42,655 nt of DNA from Verrucomicrobiota bacterium. GTDB taxonomy: Bacteria > Verrucomicrobiota > Verrucomicrobiia > Limisphaerales > UBA1319. This document shows, piece after piece, positions 42,581-42,655 of the stretch. The position numbers and the translations under genes are program-made. The stretch spans positions 1 to 42,655 of the forward strand of contig JAKLFB010000046.1 of the NCBI GenBank assembly GCA_022711435.1, written 5' to 3'. How positions within the stretch are numbered: the stretch's first letter is position 1; every line of letters begins with the position of its first letter. A model generated the notes under the pieces. It had not been told where the DNA came from. It saw only the letters and a list, made by a program, of their open reading frames with translations, and ran no database searches.

Positions 42581-42655
42581 ATGCGAATGGCGCGGATCAA
42601 GGTAAGGGGTCGGGGGGCGGTGTATCACTGCATCTCGCGGGTGGTGGGGGGAGAG
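42581..42655 (+). CDS. Second IS200/RAYT-like transposase, 5' end only
   Basis: Only 25 codons lie in the window: MRMARIKVRGRGAVYHCISR followed by VVGGE. 'AVYHCISRVVGGE' is the first strand of a well-populated family of Y1-type transposases in Verrucomicrobiota (pattern 'YH(C/V)(I/M)SR'). A purine-rich ribosome-binding site (GGAAGGGAAAGG) precedes ATG 42581. The frame is open to the edge. The start differs from the first RAYT at 2940-3509, so it is probably a separate lineage with its own target repeat. Whether the rest is intact cannot be seen. Confidence 0.72.
   Translation, partial: MRMARIKVRGRGAVYHCISRVVGGE

Noticed and set aside
42325..42600. A 91-codon minus-strand frame near the right end
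   Set aside because: It consists largely of the translated direct repeat and has no start-site support or family resemblance.

Overview
The window looks like a chromosomal piece of a high-GC Verrucomicrobiota bacterium, most likely of the Limisphaerales/Pedosphaera type. This placement is an inference from gene content: several secreted proteins with VPEP-type PEP-CTERM tails, a GFTLIELLVVI pseudopilin ending in a DGH motif, an IS200-like RAYT transposase with cognate REP palindromes, the start of a second transposase of the AVYHCISR type, and many palindromic intergenic repeats. No rRNA gene or intact tRNA gene was recognised.

The window has two parts. Bases 1 to about 9,900 are an accessory stretch, apparently lower in GC than the rest. 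It holds small hypothetical genes, a tRNA-3'-end-like remnant, a DUF1186/SEC-C gene broken by one in-frame TAA, a truncated AbrB/MazE-type antitoxin, a complete RAYT gene (2940-3509) set between blocks of its probable cognate REP palindromes (about six full 147-bp units at 3550-4430 plus a decayed one), and four secreted-protein genes on the minus strand. Three of those four have PEP-CTERM sorting tails, and two of these are tandem trypsin-like paralogues. A repeat-filled spacer (9397-9887) separates this part from the next.

Bases 9,900 to 42,070 are dense, GC-rich and mostly core-like. In order they carry trpB coupled to a CBS-domain gene; a HEAT-like protein; an ankyrin-protease-TPR fusion; a glycoside hydrolase overlapping an FmdB-type zinc ribbon gene; prmC convergent with a NagB-like gene; a type II pseudopilin with its own promoter and terminator; and a 2,501-residue membrane/secreted protein made of two homologous halves around a pseudopilin-like core. 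Then follow a TolB-like propeller, an MBOAT/AlgX-type O-acetylation cassette next to a GH106-like rhamnosidase, a nucleotidyltransferase two-gene module, DUF971 plus a cation diffusion facilitator, argG, tig and mutL. The last 500 bases hold a direct repeat and the first 25 codons of a second transposase.

Functionally, the window combines housekeeping (TrpB, ArgG, PrmC, trigger factor, MutL) with a heavy investment in the cell envelope and exterior: exosortase-sorted proteins, secreted proteases, polysaccharide acetylation and cleavage, and pseudopilins. The observations most worth follow-up are the RAYT/REP array, the giant duplicated protein with its embedded pilin-like segment, and the ankyrin-protease-TPR fusion.
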